Below are positions 8,070 to 15,092 of a stretch of 17,876 bases of DNA, one piece after another. How positions within the stretch are numbered: position 1 is the stretch's first letter; the number at the start of each line of letters is the position of its first letter. Origin of the DNA: Spirochaetota bacterium (GTDB lineage: Bacteria; Spirochaetota; UBA4802; JAFGJZ01). The stretch covers positions 1 to 17,876 of the forward strand of contig JAKJGA010000020.1 in NCBI GenBank assembly GCA_022704645.1. Reading direction: 5' to 3'. Made by a program: the position numbers and the translations under genes. The notes under the pieces were generated by a model. The model was not told the origin of the DNA. It saw only the letters and a program-made list of their open reading frames with translations, and made no database searches.

Positions 8070-8090
8070 GCTAAGGCTAAGAGGTTTTAA

Positions 8091-8112
8091 AATGATAATG
8101 AAAATCAATATT
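8091..8112. promoter_or_regulatory. Fur box upstream of feoA
   Basis: The core TGATAATGAAAATCA (8093-8107) and its flanks match the site at 7329-7350 at 20 of 22 positions. It ends 3 nt before a perfect TTGACA box (8116-8121). Strong candidate for Fur control of the feoA-phosphatase operon. Confidence 0.78.
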
Positions 8113-8115
8113 AAG

Positions 8116-8144
8116 TTGACAAAATAAACATTATTTATTCCTAT
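8116..8144 (+). promoter_or_regulatory. Candidate feoA operon promoter
   Basis: TTGACA (8116-8121) is a consensus -35 box. The -10 region about 17 nt downstream (around 8138-8144, TTCCTAT) is poor, so the start point is uncertain. The adjacent Fur box supports a promoter here. Confidence 0.35.
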
Positions 8145-8153
8145 GTCTTCGCA

Positions 8154-8186
8154 GATTTTTTAAGCTGGAGTTCAGCTTAAAAAATC
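8154..8186. other. Perfect 14-bp hairpin in the feoA leader
   Basis: GATTTTTTAAGCTG (8154-8167) pairs without mismatch with CAGCTTAAAAAATC (8173-8186) around the loop GAGTT. The T-run is on the 5' arm and the A-run on the 3' arm, the reverse of an intrinsic terminator on either strand. It ends 6 nt before the GGAG ribosome-binding site (8193-8196) and 20 nt before the feoA ATG. A leader-RNA element affecting stability or translation, or a DNA operator, are the likely options. Confidence 0.6.
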
Positions 8187-8206
8187 AAAGGCGGAGATTA
8201 ACTATC

Positions 8207-8440
8207 ATGTACTGTGTTGAAAGTTTAGACCAACATTCTTCCGGATCGGTATTGGATATTGCCGAAATAGATGCTTCTGACAGTATAAGGCATAAGCTTT
8301 ATTCGATGGGGCTAATGCCGGGCAATTCAATAAAAATTATAAGCGGCAGCTATAATCATCCATATCTCCTTCAGACATCTGTCTCAAGAATCATTCTCGA
8401 TTATACTACTGTTAAAATGATAAAGGTTTACAAGCAGTGA
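8207..8440 (+). CDS. feoA: FeoA-like SH3-domain protein
   Basis: This 77-residue protein covers a single FeoA domain. RHKLYSMGLMPGNSIKIIS matches the conserved LxxLGLxPG turn and first strands, followed by PYLLQTSVSRIILDYTTVKMIKV for the last strands. FeoA normally is a small cytosolic partner of the ferrous iron transporter FeoB; related domains also sit on DtxR-type repressors. No feoB is present in this window; the next gene is a SpoIIE-type phosphatase whose ATG overlaps this stop codon (TGATG at 8438-8442). GGAG lies 10 nt before the ATG. A Fur box, a TTGACA box and a 14-bp leader hairpin precede it, so iron-starvation expression is likely. It may serve a distant FeoB or act on the phosphatase; the sequence does not decide between these. 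Confidence 0.82.
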   Translation: MYCVESLDQHSSGSVLDIAEIDASDSIRHKLYSMGLMPGNSIKIISGSYNHPYLLQTSVSRIILDYTTVKMIKVYKQ

Positions 8441-10320
8441 TGACGGTGATGGAATATTTTATATCAGCGAGATTTTTATTCATTTCATTTCTGGTTTTAT
8501 CATATTTTATTTATAAAAAAATGGAATATTCACCTAAACTTAACTTGCTCTTAAACGGATTGCTGATTGTCCTTCTTCTGTCGGAAATACTGTCTCTTCT
8601 GGGATTAAGTTATCTAACAATCATGCTGCATTTGGGATTTATAATAGCTATATCGGTATTATCTGTTGAATTTTCATCAACAAGAATAAGAACAAATCTT
8701 TTTGATGATGCAGCGATTATTATTCTTTGCTCATCTGTTGTTGATGTTGCATTTAAAGTTTTTCCATTTAATTATAGCTTTTATCTGCGTTATTTGCTCA
8801 TAGGTTTTATTGCTGTTTATTTAATCAGAAATCTTATTCGTGATAACAGGATTTTCCGGCGTGGAGAATCCATTATTTTCAATTATTGTATTATCCCAGT
8901 ATTACTGCTTTATCATCTTGTGATGACTTTTTCATTTGTTGAATTTTCATTTATAGTCATTCTGCCTGTAATATATACATTAAGCTTAGCCCTTGGTATA
9001 ATTTCTGTGTATTATCGTCATCGAGATCTAAGGGATATTATAAAAAAACAGAGTGATGATATTGCATTAGCTTTCGGATTTACCCGTACAATGCGAAATG
9101 AAATCAGTTCATCTGGGAGTCATTTAAAAGTGCTGGAATCGATGCTGACTTCCTCAATACGTGCGATTTCTGCGGACGGAGGGGCGGTCTATATTTTTGA
9201 TGATAATTTATTCCTTAAAAAAGTGTCTGATTCCGGAGACTATATTTCAATTTATGAAATTGATAATTTTAGAAATGAAAGACCGGAACATGAAAATGTT
9301 TTAACGGAATCGCTAGCAAATGGGCAGGCTTTTTATTCGTGCGACAATTATAAAGATAAGCGGTGTGAAGTCAGAAAATATTCCAGAATGGAATTGCTGG
9401 CTATTAATTCAATTATAATTATGCCTATGAAGACATCAGAAAAATACTATGGTGTATTTGTTTATCAGAAAAACCGCCATGGAGAAAATTTTTCGGATTC
9501 GGATTATCACCGTGCAGAAACATTTGCTGATTTTGCAGCAATTGCCGTTGCAAATATGGATTTTCATAAAGAAATTCTTCTCAAAAATGAAATAGAGAAA
9601 GAGATCAGCATTGCTGCCGGAATACAGAAAAAGCTTTTGCCGAAAAAATTCGGTTTATTTGAAAATTGCATAGTTGAAGGATATACGAAACCGGCAAGAG
9701 GAATCAGCGGCGATTACTTTGATTTTTTTCATATCGGCGGCGGAAAACTCGGATTTGTTATTTGTGATGTAGCAGGTAAGGGAGTTCCGGCTTCTCTTGT
9801 TGCGGTTATTATAAGAACAATAATTCATATAATAAAAGACCGGATATCAAGCAGTGCAACTATACTTAATTATGCTAACCGCGGTTTGACCGGTCATGTC
9901 GGAATAGACCGCTATGCGACTATGAGTTCTCTGATTATTGACGGAAACAGCGGGCAAATTGATTATTCAAATGCCGGTCACCATCCATGCATTCTCTGCC
10001 GCAGTAATAAACCGGAAATTGAAGAAATTGAAGCAGAAGGGTTCCCTGTAGGAATTACAACTGAAAAAAAATATAAAAGTATAAGTCTATATCTTAACAG
10101 AGGTGATAGAATGCTGTTTTACACTGACGGTGTATCAGAAGCTATGAATACTGACGGAGTGCAGTTTTCTGTAAATAGATTGAAAACAATAGTAAATGAC
10201 TGCCGTCACTTATCTCCATCAGAAATTGTTTCACATATTCGTTCAGAAGTTGATAGGTTTTCGGAAGGCATGCCCCAGCATGATGATCAAACTGTTGTAT
10301 TAATTGAATTTTTGTCTTAG
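8440..10320 (+). CDS. Membrane-anchored GAF-SpoIIE (PP2C-type) serine phosphatase
   Basis: This protein of about 626 residues has an N-terminal membrane region with several hydrophobic segments (about 8-192), a GAF-like domain (about 225-375), a short helical linker (KEILLKNEIEKEISIAAGIQKKLLP), and a SpoIIE/RsbU PP2C domain (about 390-626). Metal-binding acidic residues are present: Asp425 (GDYFDFF), Asp443 (DVAGKG), Asp563 (YTDGVSEA) and Asp615/616 (HDDQT). The phosphatase therefore looks active. In partner switching such enzymes dephosphorylate a STAS antagonist, and one is encoded 15 nt downstream. The signal would be sensed by the GAF or membrane domain. I chose the ATG at 8440, which overlaps the feoA stop by 1 nt; a GTG at 8437 is an alternative. 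No strong ribosome-binding site is nearby, so translation is probably coupled to feoA. Confidence 0.88.
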   Translation: MTVMEYFISARFLFISFLVLSYFIYKKMEYSPKLNLLLNGLLIVLLLSEILSLLGLSYLTIMLHLGFIIAISVLSVEFSSTRIRTNLFDDAAIIILCSSVVDVAFKVFPFNYSFYLRYLLIGFIAVYLIRNLIRDNRIFRRGESIIFNYCIIPVLLLYHLVMTFSFVEFSFIVILPVIYTLSLALGIISVYYRHRDLRDIIKKQSDDIALAFGFTRTMRNEISSSGSHLKVLESMLTSSIRAISADGGAVYIFDDNLFLKKVSDSGDYISIYEIDNFRNERPEHENVLTESLANGQAFYSCDNYKDKRCEVRKYSRMELLAINSIIIMPMKTSEKYYGVFVYQKNRHGENFSDSDYHRAETFADFAAIAVANMDFHKEILLKNEIEKEISIAAGIQKKLLPKKFGLFENCIVEGYTKPARGISGDYFDFFHIGGGKLGFVICDVAGKGVPASLVAVIIRTIIHIIKDRISSSATILNYANRGLTGHVGIDRYATMSSLIIDGNSGQIDYSNAGHHPCILCRSNKPEIEEIEAEGFPVGITTEKKYKSISLYLNRGDRMLFYTDGVSEAMNTDGVQFSVNRLKTIVNDCRHLSPSEIVSHIRSEVDRFSEGMPQHDDQTVVLIEFLS

Positions 10321-10335
10321 CGGGAGGATTTTTGT

Positions 10336-10686
10336 ATGGAATACCATATTGAAAATATGGAAGGGTGCAGGGTAGTATATTTAAAAGGAGATCTTGATCT
10401 TTATACTACGGTTAAATTCAGGGATATAATCGGAGAAGAAGGTGAGCACTCCGATTCTAATTTTATCATAGATCTTAAAGATGTGGGATATATCGATTCA
10501 TGCGGAATCGGAGCGCTGCTTTTTTTCTTTAGCGCGGTAAAGAAAAAAAATTATGACTTTTATCTTACATGTCTAGGCGAAAGTGTTTTTGAAGTTTTGA
10601 AGCTGAATCAGCTTATTAAATTTTTTCCGGTTTCAGAATCAGTAAGCAGCGCTTTATTGGAAATGAGCGCTAAAGGGAGGACCTAA
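10336..10686 (+). CDS. STAS-domain anti-sigma factor antagonist (RsbV/SpoIIAA type)
   Basis: This 116-residue protein is a single STAS domain: VVYLKGDLDLYTTVKFRD at the start, then FIIDLKDVGYIDSCGIGALL around the phosphorylation loop, and LNQLIKFFPV near the end. Family members bind a HATPase kinase when unphosphorylated and are reactivated by a PP2C phosphatase. Both partners are encoded beside it. The loop reads DSCG (Ser55, Cys56) where SpoIIAA and RsbV have DSSG or DSTG, so one of the two usual hydroxyl residues is missing; Ser55 is the remaining candidate acceptor. GGGAGG sits 8 nt before the ATG. The stop codon overlaps the next start by 1 nt. Confidence 0.9.
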   Translation: MEYHIENMEGCRVVYLKGDLDLYTTVKFRDIIGEEGEHSDSNFIIDLKDVGYIDSCGIGALLFFFSAVKKKNYDFYLTCLGESVFEVLKLNQLIKFFPVSESVSSALLEMSAKGRT

Positions 10687-11228
10687 TGAACAGATTTATA
10701 GACATCGACAGCAATCATATTCTGTTTAAAAGAGATAATATGTATTACAAGGAGTTTTCAAGCGACTATTCTCTTATTCGTTTTTATACTCATTTGATAA
10801 TGCAGAAAGCTCCTCTTGAAATCAAAGAAGAACTTATTCTGGAACAGCAGATTAGCGAGCTTATTAAGAATGCTGTTCAGCATGGCAATGGTTGTGATGT
10901 GATGAAGAAGGTTAAAGTTTGGTTCTCATTTTCTGATTCAAACGTACGGCTGATTGTTGAGGATGAGGGTGATGGATTTGCTGATATAGAGAAATGGAAC
11001 AAATTTCAGGAAGAAAGAATAAAGGCTTTTTCTTCATGCGATTTTTCTAAGATGAATGAATATGCTGTTTTCAAAACAGAACGAAGCGGAAAACATGATG
11101 GAGGAAATGCTCTATTCGCGGCCGTTCAGTACTGGGACGCGGGTTTTGTTTTTAATTCTAAAAGAAATAGTGTAGCAGTCGGGAAAAATATTTTAACACG
11201 CGGCGAAAGCTGTTTTATTCCGGCATAA
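10686..11228 (+). CDS. HATPase_c serine kinase/anti-sigma-like protein (RsbW type)
   Basis: This 180-residue protein is a GHKL ATPase domain of the RsbW/SpoIIAB class. The N-box is SELIKNAVQHGN (Glu58, Asn62) and the G1 box is VEDEGDGFAD (92-100). The usual lid and G2 region is replaced by an insert of about 35 residues rich in charged residues, then DGGNALFAAVQYWDAG (138-153). I infer that it phosphorylates the STAS protein encoded immediately upstream and is opposed by the SpoIIE phosphatase. The final target could be a sigma factor or another output; none is encoded in this window. GGGAGG lies 5 nt before the ATG, which overlaps the STAS stop by 1 nt. It is the last gene of the operon and converges with the histidine kinase gene. 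Confidence 0.83.
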   Translation: MNRFIDIDSNHILFKRDNMYYKEFSSDYSLIRFYTHLIMQKAPLEIKEELILEQQISELIKNAVQHGNGCDVMKKVKVWFSFSDSNVRLIVEDEGDGFADIEKWNKFQEERIKAFSSCDFSKMNEYAVFKTERSGKHDGGNALFAAVQYWDAGFVFNSKRNSVAVGKNILTRGESCFIPA

Positions 11229-11238
11229 ATTTATTGCT

Positions 11239-11280
11239 ATGGTTTTGTAATATAAATTAGAACCATTTTATAATTATTTT
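11239..11280 (+). terminator. Possible terminator of the feoA-HATPase operon
   Basis: ATGGTT (11239-11244) pairs with AACCAT (11261-11266), extendable inward with wobble pairs. A T-rich run (TTTATAATTATTTTT) follows on the plus strand. The stem is weak and A+T-rich. Its position just after the operon and 7 nt before the convergent gene end supports the call. Confidence 0.4.
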
Positions 11281-13904
11281 TGATCAAGTATTTCTCTTAT
11301 TTTAATGAGTATCTTATTCGTCGGAGACGGTTTTGCTATAAAATTTATACCTTGCTCTAAAACTCCCTGTTTGGCAATCAGGTCTGCAGGATATCCGCTC
11401 GTGAAAAGAACCTTGATGTCAGGTTTGAGCTGTTTTGCTTCATCAAAAACTTCCCGCCCGTTTTTTTTAGGCATGATAATATCGAGAATGATAAGATCAA
11501 TTATGCCTTTGTTTTTTCGAAATTCGGTTATTGCCTCTTCTCCGTCTTCGGCAGAGATTACAGTATATCCGTAGCTCTTCAATACTTTGCAGTTGATTTC
11601 TCTAAGAGTTTCATTGTCTTCTGCTAGCAGTATCGTTTCGCTACCGCCCTTAATTGATGTTTCGTTTGATAAGGATGATTCTGTTTCTTTTTCAGCGGCA
11701 ATTACAGGAAGAAAAATCCGGAAGGTTGTGCCTTTCCCTTTTTCACTATATACGGATATATGTCCTTTGTTCTGACTTATTATCCCGTAAACTATTGATA
11801 ATCCCAGACCTGTTCCTTTGCCTGTTTCTTTTGTTGTAAAGAAAGGATCAAAAATTTTCTTCCGTGTTTCTTCATCCATTCCCGTACCGGTGTCGCTGAT
11901 TTCTATTACAGCGCATTTTCCGTAAATCCCGTAGCCCATGGTTCTAACATCATCTTCTTTCAGGAATTCGCTGTATGAAGTTATAACCAGTTTTCCGCCT
12001 GAAGGCATTGCATCACGTGCATTAGCCGCGATATTCATTAGTACCTGTTCTATTTGTGTCGCATCTGCAAAAATACAAAGATTCTCCGGGCAAAGATTGG
12101 TCGTTAGTGTAATGTCTTCGCCGATGATACGTGTTAGAAATTTTTCAATACGGCGGATATGGTCATTTACTTCAATTTCTTTCGGATTGATAAGCTGTTT
12201 TCTGCTGAATGCCAGAAGACTTTGTGTCAGGTTTGCCGCACGTTCGGCTGAATTCATTATTTCTTCGAGGTTTTCCCTATTGGGATCATCTTCTTTCATG
12301 CTGTCCTGCATTATGCTTCCGTATCCCATGATTGTGGCGAGAATATTATTGAAATCATGGGCGATTCCGCCTGCAAGCTGTCCGATTGATTCCATTTTTT
12401 GAACATGATAAAGTTGATTCTGGAGCTTTTTTCTTTCTTCTTCTGCTTCCTTTCTGTCTGAAATGTCGCGGACTGATGCAATTGTGCAGTCTATGTTATT
12501 GATTTTTGCATAAGAAAGAATAACTTCGGTCCAGAAAGCTGTACCGTTTTTTCTTTTTGAAAGCCATTCGAAAGTCTGCGGCCCTTCAGCCATCGTTTTT
12601 CTTATGAGTTCCTGTGATTCCTTTGATGTATGACTGGATTCTCGATAACTCATTTTTGTTACATTTTGTCCGATTATTTCGTCACGGGTGAAGCCGAACA
12701 TTTCGGGGACACTGTCATTTACCTCAATGATCTTTCCGTCTGCGACATCATGAATGAACAAAGCGTCTTTATTGGTATTGAAAATAGTTCTATAATTATT
12801 TTCACTTTCAGCAAGTGCTGTTTCGCGTGCTTTAAGCTTTTCAGCCATTTCAAGGAAAGTTTTTCCGAGTTTTCCGATTTCTCCGCCTGTGTCTAGCTTT
12901 GTCAGGCTTATGTCCAAATCACCTTCTGCCATTTTCTTCGATGCTTTTTCGAGCATGATTATGCGGTCTGCTATAGAACGCTTTCCGGCAAACCATGCCA
13001 GAGCAAGTGCAGCAAATAGAAATAATGAAAGAAATAGTATATTCTGAATCATAATTATATTGGCTTGTTCAAGGATTTCTTTTTCAGGTACAGTTACGCG
13101 GATATAGAGATATGGAGTTTCTTCTCCGTGAAGCCATAGTTTCCGGTAGCTTAAAATGCTTTTGGTGTCTGAGTCAGATGTTTTGCTGACATAAGTATTG
13201 ATGTCAGGTCCTGACTGCATATCCATAAAATCTTTTTTATTATATTCTTTTCCAATATAATTATCTTTTTCTGATGAGTTGTAAAGAACTACGCCTTTGT
13301 GGTCGAGAAGCATGAAATGTGCATATTGCGCGAGAGAAGACCGCTTGAGAGTTTTATTATAATATCCCAAAGTCAGTGCGATAATAAAAACACCATCTAT
13401 TTCATTATTGCTGTTTTTGTAAGCGTAGGCCAGATTGAATACAGGCTGAGATGTTAATCTGCTGCGGATAAATTCCCCTGATGAAATATGTCCGCTTGAA
13501 AGCGCGTTAATAAAGTATCTTCTGTCTGAAGCATTGAAAGTCGAGGAAACAGGAAGACCGTGAGCCCAGACTTCTCCATTTTTATCGGCTATTAGAAGAT
13601 TGGTAAATTGAGTATTAAGTTTGACTGTATTTGCAAGAATATCGGTCATACGTTTTCTGTTTTTATTTTTGAGATACGGCAGCTGTTCGATAACCGTAAT
13701 GAGCTGCATTGCAGAAGCTTCAAGATTTTTCTGTTCAATCGCAATATTTTCAACAAGCTGATTTGTTTCAGTTTTTGCCGATTCAAGAACCATTTGTCTC
13801 ATATTAAGTCCGGAATATATAATAATAGCAATTGCAGGAAGTGCTACTATGAGAGTAAGAAGCAGTATTTGTATTCTTATCGGCAGCAGCCCGAATTTAA
13901 TCAT
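11274..13904 (-). CDS. Hybrid sensor histidine kinase (Cache-HAMP-PAS-HisKA-HATPase-REC)
   Basis: This 876-residue membrane protein has a transmembrane helix at about 9-32, an extracytoplasmic Cache-like sensor (about 35-275, with SDRRYFINALSSGHISSGEF), a second helix (about 284-307), HAMP (about 308-360), and PAS (about 368-484, ending SVRDISDRKEAEEE). These are followed by HisKA with His516 in GGIAHDFNNIL, HATPase with N-box NIAANARDAMP, G1 DTGTGMD, FDPFFTTK and GTGLGL, and a receiver domain with the phospho-acceptor Asp808 (LIILDIIMP). All signature residues are present. The likely ligand is a small extracellular molecule bound by the Cache domain, but which one is unknown. No separate output regulator is adjacent, so phosphotransfer to a distant protein is expected. 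I chose the ATG at 13904 (GGTG 5 nt upstream) over the TTG one codon earlier. It lies 164 bp after the fur gene on the same strand, with no clear promoter. Confidence 0.93.
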   Translation of the reverse strand: MIKFGLLPIRIQILLLTLIVALPAIAIIIYSGLNMRQMVLESAKTETNQLVENIAIEQKNLEASAMQLITVIEQLPYLKNKNRKRMTDILANTVKLNTQFTNLLIADKNGEVWAHGLPVSSTFNASDRRYFINALSSGHISSGEFIRSRLTSQPVFNLAYAYKNSNNEIDGVFIIALTLGYYNKTLKRSSLAQYAHFMLLDHKGVVLYNSSEKDNYIGKEYNKKDFMDMQSGPDINTYVSKTSDSDTKSILSYRKLWLHGEETPYLYIRVTVPEKEILEQANIIMIQNILFLSLFLFAALALAWFAGKRSIADRIIMLEKASKKMAEGDLDISLTKLDTGGEIGKLGKTFLEMAEKLKARETALAESENNYRTIFNTNKDALFIHDVADGKIIEVNDSVPEMFGFTRDEIIGQNVTKMSYRESSHTSKESQELIRKTMAEGPQTFEWLSKRKNGTAFWTEVILSYAKINNIDCTIASVRDISDRKEAEEERKKLQNQLYHVQKMESIGQLAGGIAHDFNNILATIMGYGSIMQDSMKEDDPNRENLEEIMNSAERAANLTQSLLAFSRKQLINPKEIEVNDHIRRIEKFLTRIIGEDITLTTNLCPENLCIFADATQIEQVLMNIAANARDAMPSGGKLVITSYSEFLKEDDVRTMGYGIYGKCAVIEISDTGTGMDEETRKKIFDPFFTTKETGKGTGLGLSIVYGIISQNKGHISVYSEKGKGTTFRIFLPVIAAEKETESSLSNETSIKGGSETILLAEDNETLREINCKVLKSYGYTVISAEDGEEAITEFRKNKGIIDLIILDIIMPKKNGREVFDEAKQLKPDIKVLFTSGYPADLIAKQGVLEQGINFIAKPSPTNKILIKIREILDQK

Positions 13905-14068
13905 CAATCACCGCGTTATAATAAATTCTAATGCAAGACTGTGATAAGAAAATAGATCGGCTCCGACTATAACATACGGGAATAAAGAAATAAAGTATTT
14001 TTGTTAGGGATTTGTGCTCTACTATAATGAAATAAAGAGCAGTGGGGATTGATGTTGAAATAAAGCGC

Positions 14069-14509
14069 TTATTTCTTTTTATTTTTTTTGCGGCAGTCTC
14101 CGCAAATTCCGTAAAGAATATGACAATGATCTGTTAATTCGAAATCATTTTTTGCGGCAATTTTAGATTGTTCTTTCTCGATGATATCGGATTCTATCTC
14201 CACAAATTTACCGCAGTTCTGACAGATGAGATGATCGTGGTGTGAATTTTCTGATACTATTTCGTAACGGGTGACATCATGACTCATATGTATTTCTTTG
14301 GCTATTCCGGCATCGCAGAGAAGTTTTACTGTCCGGTAAACAGTCGCGATTCCAATTTCGGGATTTGATTTTTTAACGATATCGTAAATATCTTCCACAG
14401 TGCGGTGTATGTGTTCGCTTTCCATTATTTCAAGAATATGGTTTCTCTGAGAGCTGATTTTAAGTCCGCTGTTTTTAACATAGTCATTCAGTTTTTCAAT
14501 TGCTGACAT
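14069..14509 (-). CDS. fur: Ferric uptake regulator Fur
   Basis: This 146-residue protein is of classical Fur length and order: winged helix with IGIATVYRTVKLLCDAG at about 52-68, then the metal-binding dimerisation domain. Structural zinc cysteines are Cys96/Cys99 (ICQNC) and Cys136/Cys139 (ICGDC). The regulatory site expected from E. coli Fur (His33, Glu81, His88, His90, Glu101) is matched by His33, Glu83, His91, His93 and Glu104, so this is the likely true iron sensor of the window. The chosen ATG at 14509 has GGAG about 8 nt upstream; an upstream in-frame ATG at 14551 would add a poorly conserved leader of 14 residues. It follows the DUF2023-type gene by 66 bp on the same strand. A Fur box inside that gene's promoter predicts autoregulation. 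It probably binds the three TGATAAYGAAWATCA sites. Confidence 0.92.
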   Translation of the reverse strand: MSAIEKLNDYVKNSGLKISSQRNHILEIMESEHIHRTVEDIYDIVKKSNPEIGIATVYRTVKLLCDAGIAKEIHMSHDVTRYEIVSENSHHDHLICQNCGKFVEIESDIIEKEQSKIAAKNDFELTDHCHILYGICGDCRKKNKKK

Positions 14510-14575
14510 TTTAAACTCTCCGGTTATAAATAAAAATATTTTGAGGCGCATGTTGTCAGGTCAAGACAAAATTAT

Positions 14576-14923
14576 TTATGCAATCATTTCTTTCTTGGTA
14601 AGTTTCTGTTTTCTGCGTTTTGCAGTATATCTTGCGCACTGCGGAATCATTCCGTAACCGAGCATAATGCCGAGTATGAAATCCTCTTCAGGTGAATATT
14701 CATTAAGAGGTTTATTGCCGATAAGTCTGATTATATCAACGCAGTTTTTATTACCGAAAAAAAGGTTTATCTTTGAATCCGATACATTCTGGACGAAATA
14801 TGGTATGTTTAATTTTTCCAGCCGGTCTACAGCCTGAGTTTCAAAACTTTTTGAGAGAGTATGCAGAATCAGGTTTCTGAGACCCTTCTGATATTCATAT
14901 ATATGATGTAGAAATACCTGCAT
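14576..14923 (-). CDS. DUF2023-type small protein, iron-linked by context
   Basis: This 115-residue soluble protein begins MQVFLHHIYEYQKGLRNLILHTL and contains INLFFGNKNCVDIIRLIG and YSPEEDFILGIMLGYGMIPQCARYTAKR. From memory this matches the DUF2023 family (conserved HHIYE.QKGLRNL, FFG, EEDFILG.LLGY and QC..Y); the biochemical role of that family is not known to me. There is no signal peptide or membrane segment, and two cysteines are present (in NKNCVD and PQCARY). It is the first gene of a two-gene unit with fur, driven by a promoter with a Fur box between -35 and -10, so it should be induced when iron is low. The start codon is preceded by AGGCGGG, 3 nt away. The family name is moderately sure; the function is open. 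Confidence 0.68.
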   Translation of the reverse strand: MQVFLHHIYEYQKGLRNLILHTLSKSFETQAVDRLEKLNIPYFVQNVSDSKINLFFGNKNCVDIIRLIGNKPLNEYSPEEDFILGIMLGYGMIPQCARYTAKRRKQKLTKKEMIA

Positions 14924-14943
14924 ATTCCCGCCTTTCTGATGTC

Positions 14944-14972
14944 AATAATGATAATGAATATCAAAAAGTCAA
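14944..14972 (-). promoter_or_regulatory. Promoter of DUF2023-fur with an internal Fur box
   Basis: On the minus strand TTGACT (14967-14972) and ATTATT (14944-14949) are exactly 17 nt apart. The Fur box AATGATAATGAATATCAA (14947-14964, plus-strand reading) fills the spacer and covers the -10 edge. This is the clearest promoter/operator overlap in the window, and it predicts repression by iron-loaded Fur and negative autoregulation. Confidence 0.78.
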
Positions 14973-14994
14973 GCGAAGTTGTGAAATAATGAGC

Positions 14995-15018
14995 GTGCCC
15001 GTTATTTTGTGCGGGCAC
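14995..15018. repeat. Inverted repeat GTGCCCG-N10-CGGGCAC
   Basis: Perfect 7-bp G+C-rich arms (14995-15001, 15012-15018) lie in the divergent region between the DUF2023 and DCC-family genes. It is terminator-like in shape, but no gene on either strand ends here. It could be an operator, a topological barrier between two divergent promoters, or the remnant of a lost gene's terminator. Confidence 0.45.
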
Positions 15019-15047
15019 TCATATTTCTTCTAACCGCAAAAACTTCT

Positions 15048-15053
15048 TATAAT
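15048..15053 (+). promoter_or_regulatory. Candidate -10 box of the DCC-EAL unit
   Basis: A perfect TATAAT lies 49 nt before the ATG. The hexamer 17 nt upstream (15025-15030, TTCTTC) is a poor -35, so the promoter is uncertain or needs an activator. Confidence 0.35.
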
Positions 15054-15067
15054 TATTTCCATTATTG

Positions 15068-15092
15068 GCGAAACTGAAATATATGGTTTCGC
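15068..15092 (+). other. Leader hairpin abutting the ribosome-binding site of the DCC-family gene
   Basis: GCGAAAC (15068-15074) pairs perfectly with GTTTCGC (15086-15092) around an 11-nt loop. The 3' arm touches the GAGGT ribosome-binding site (15093-15097). It may modulate translation of the DCC-family gene. Confidence 0.4.

Noticed and set aside
8116..8186. feoA leader as a known metal riboswitch
   Set aside because: Only one simple stem is visible, without the multi-helix core of the metal or metabolite riboswitches I can recognise.
8437..8442. GTG at 8437 as start of the SpoIIE phosphatase gene
   Set aside because: An ATG at 8440 overlaps the feoA stop in the standard TGATG arrangement and is the simpler coupled start; GTG cannot be excluded.
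13905..13907. TTG start for the histidine kinase
   Set aside because: The next codon is ATG with a GGTG motif at proper distance, so the ATG at 13904 is preferred.
13940..13960. TGATAAGAAAATAGATC as a fourth Fur box before the histidine kinase
   Set aside because: Only the left half resembles the sites; the right half-site ATCA is out of register.
14057..14090. Stem GAAATAA/TTATTTC followed by a T-run, read as a plus-strand terminator, with TTGTTA-TATAAT at 14001-14028 as promoter of a tiny RNA
   Set aside because: The T-run encodes the lysine-rich C-terminus of Fur on the other strand, the stem is A+T-rich, and the implied RNA would be only about 50 nt.
14510..14551. Upstream ATG at 14551 for fur
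   Set aside because: It would add 14 poorly conserved residues and lacks a ribosome-binding site, while the ATG at 14509 has GGAG upstream and gives normal Fur length.
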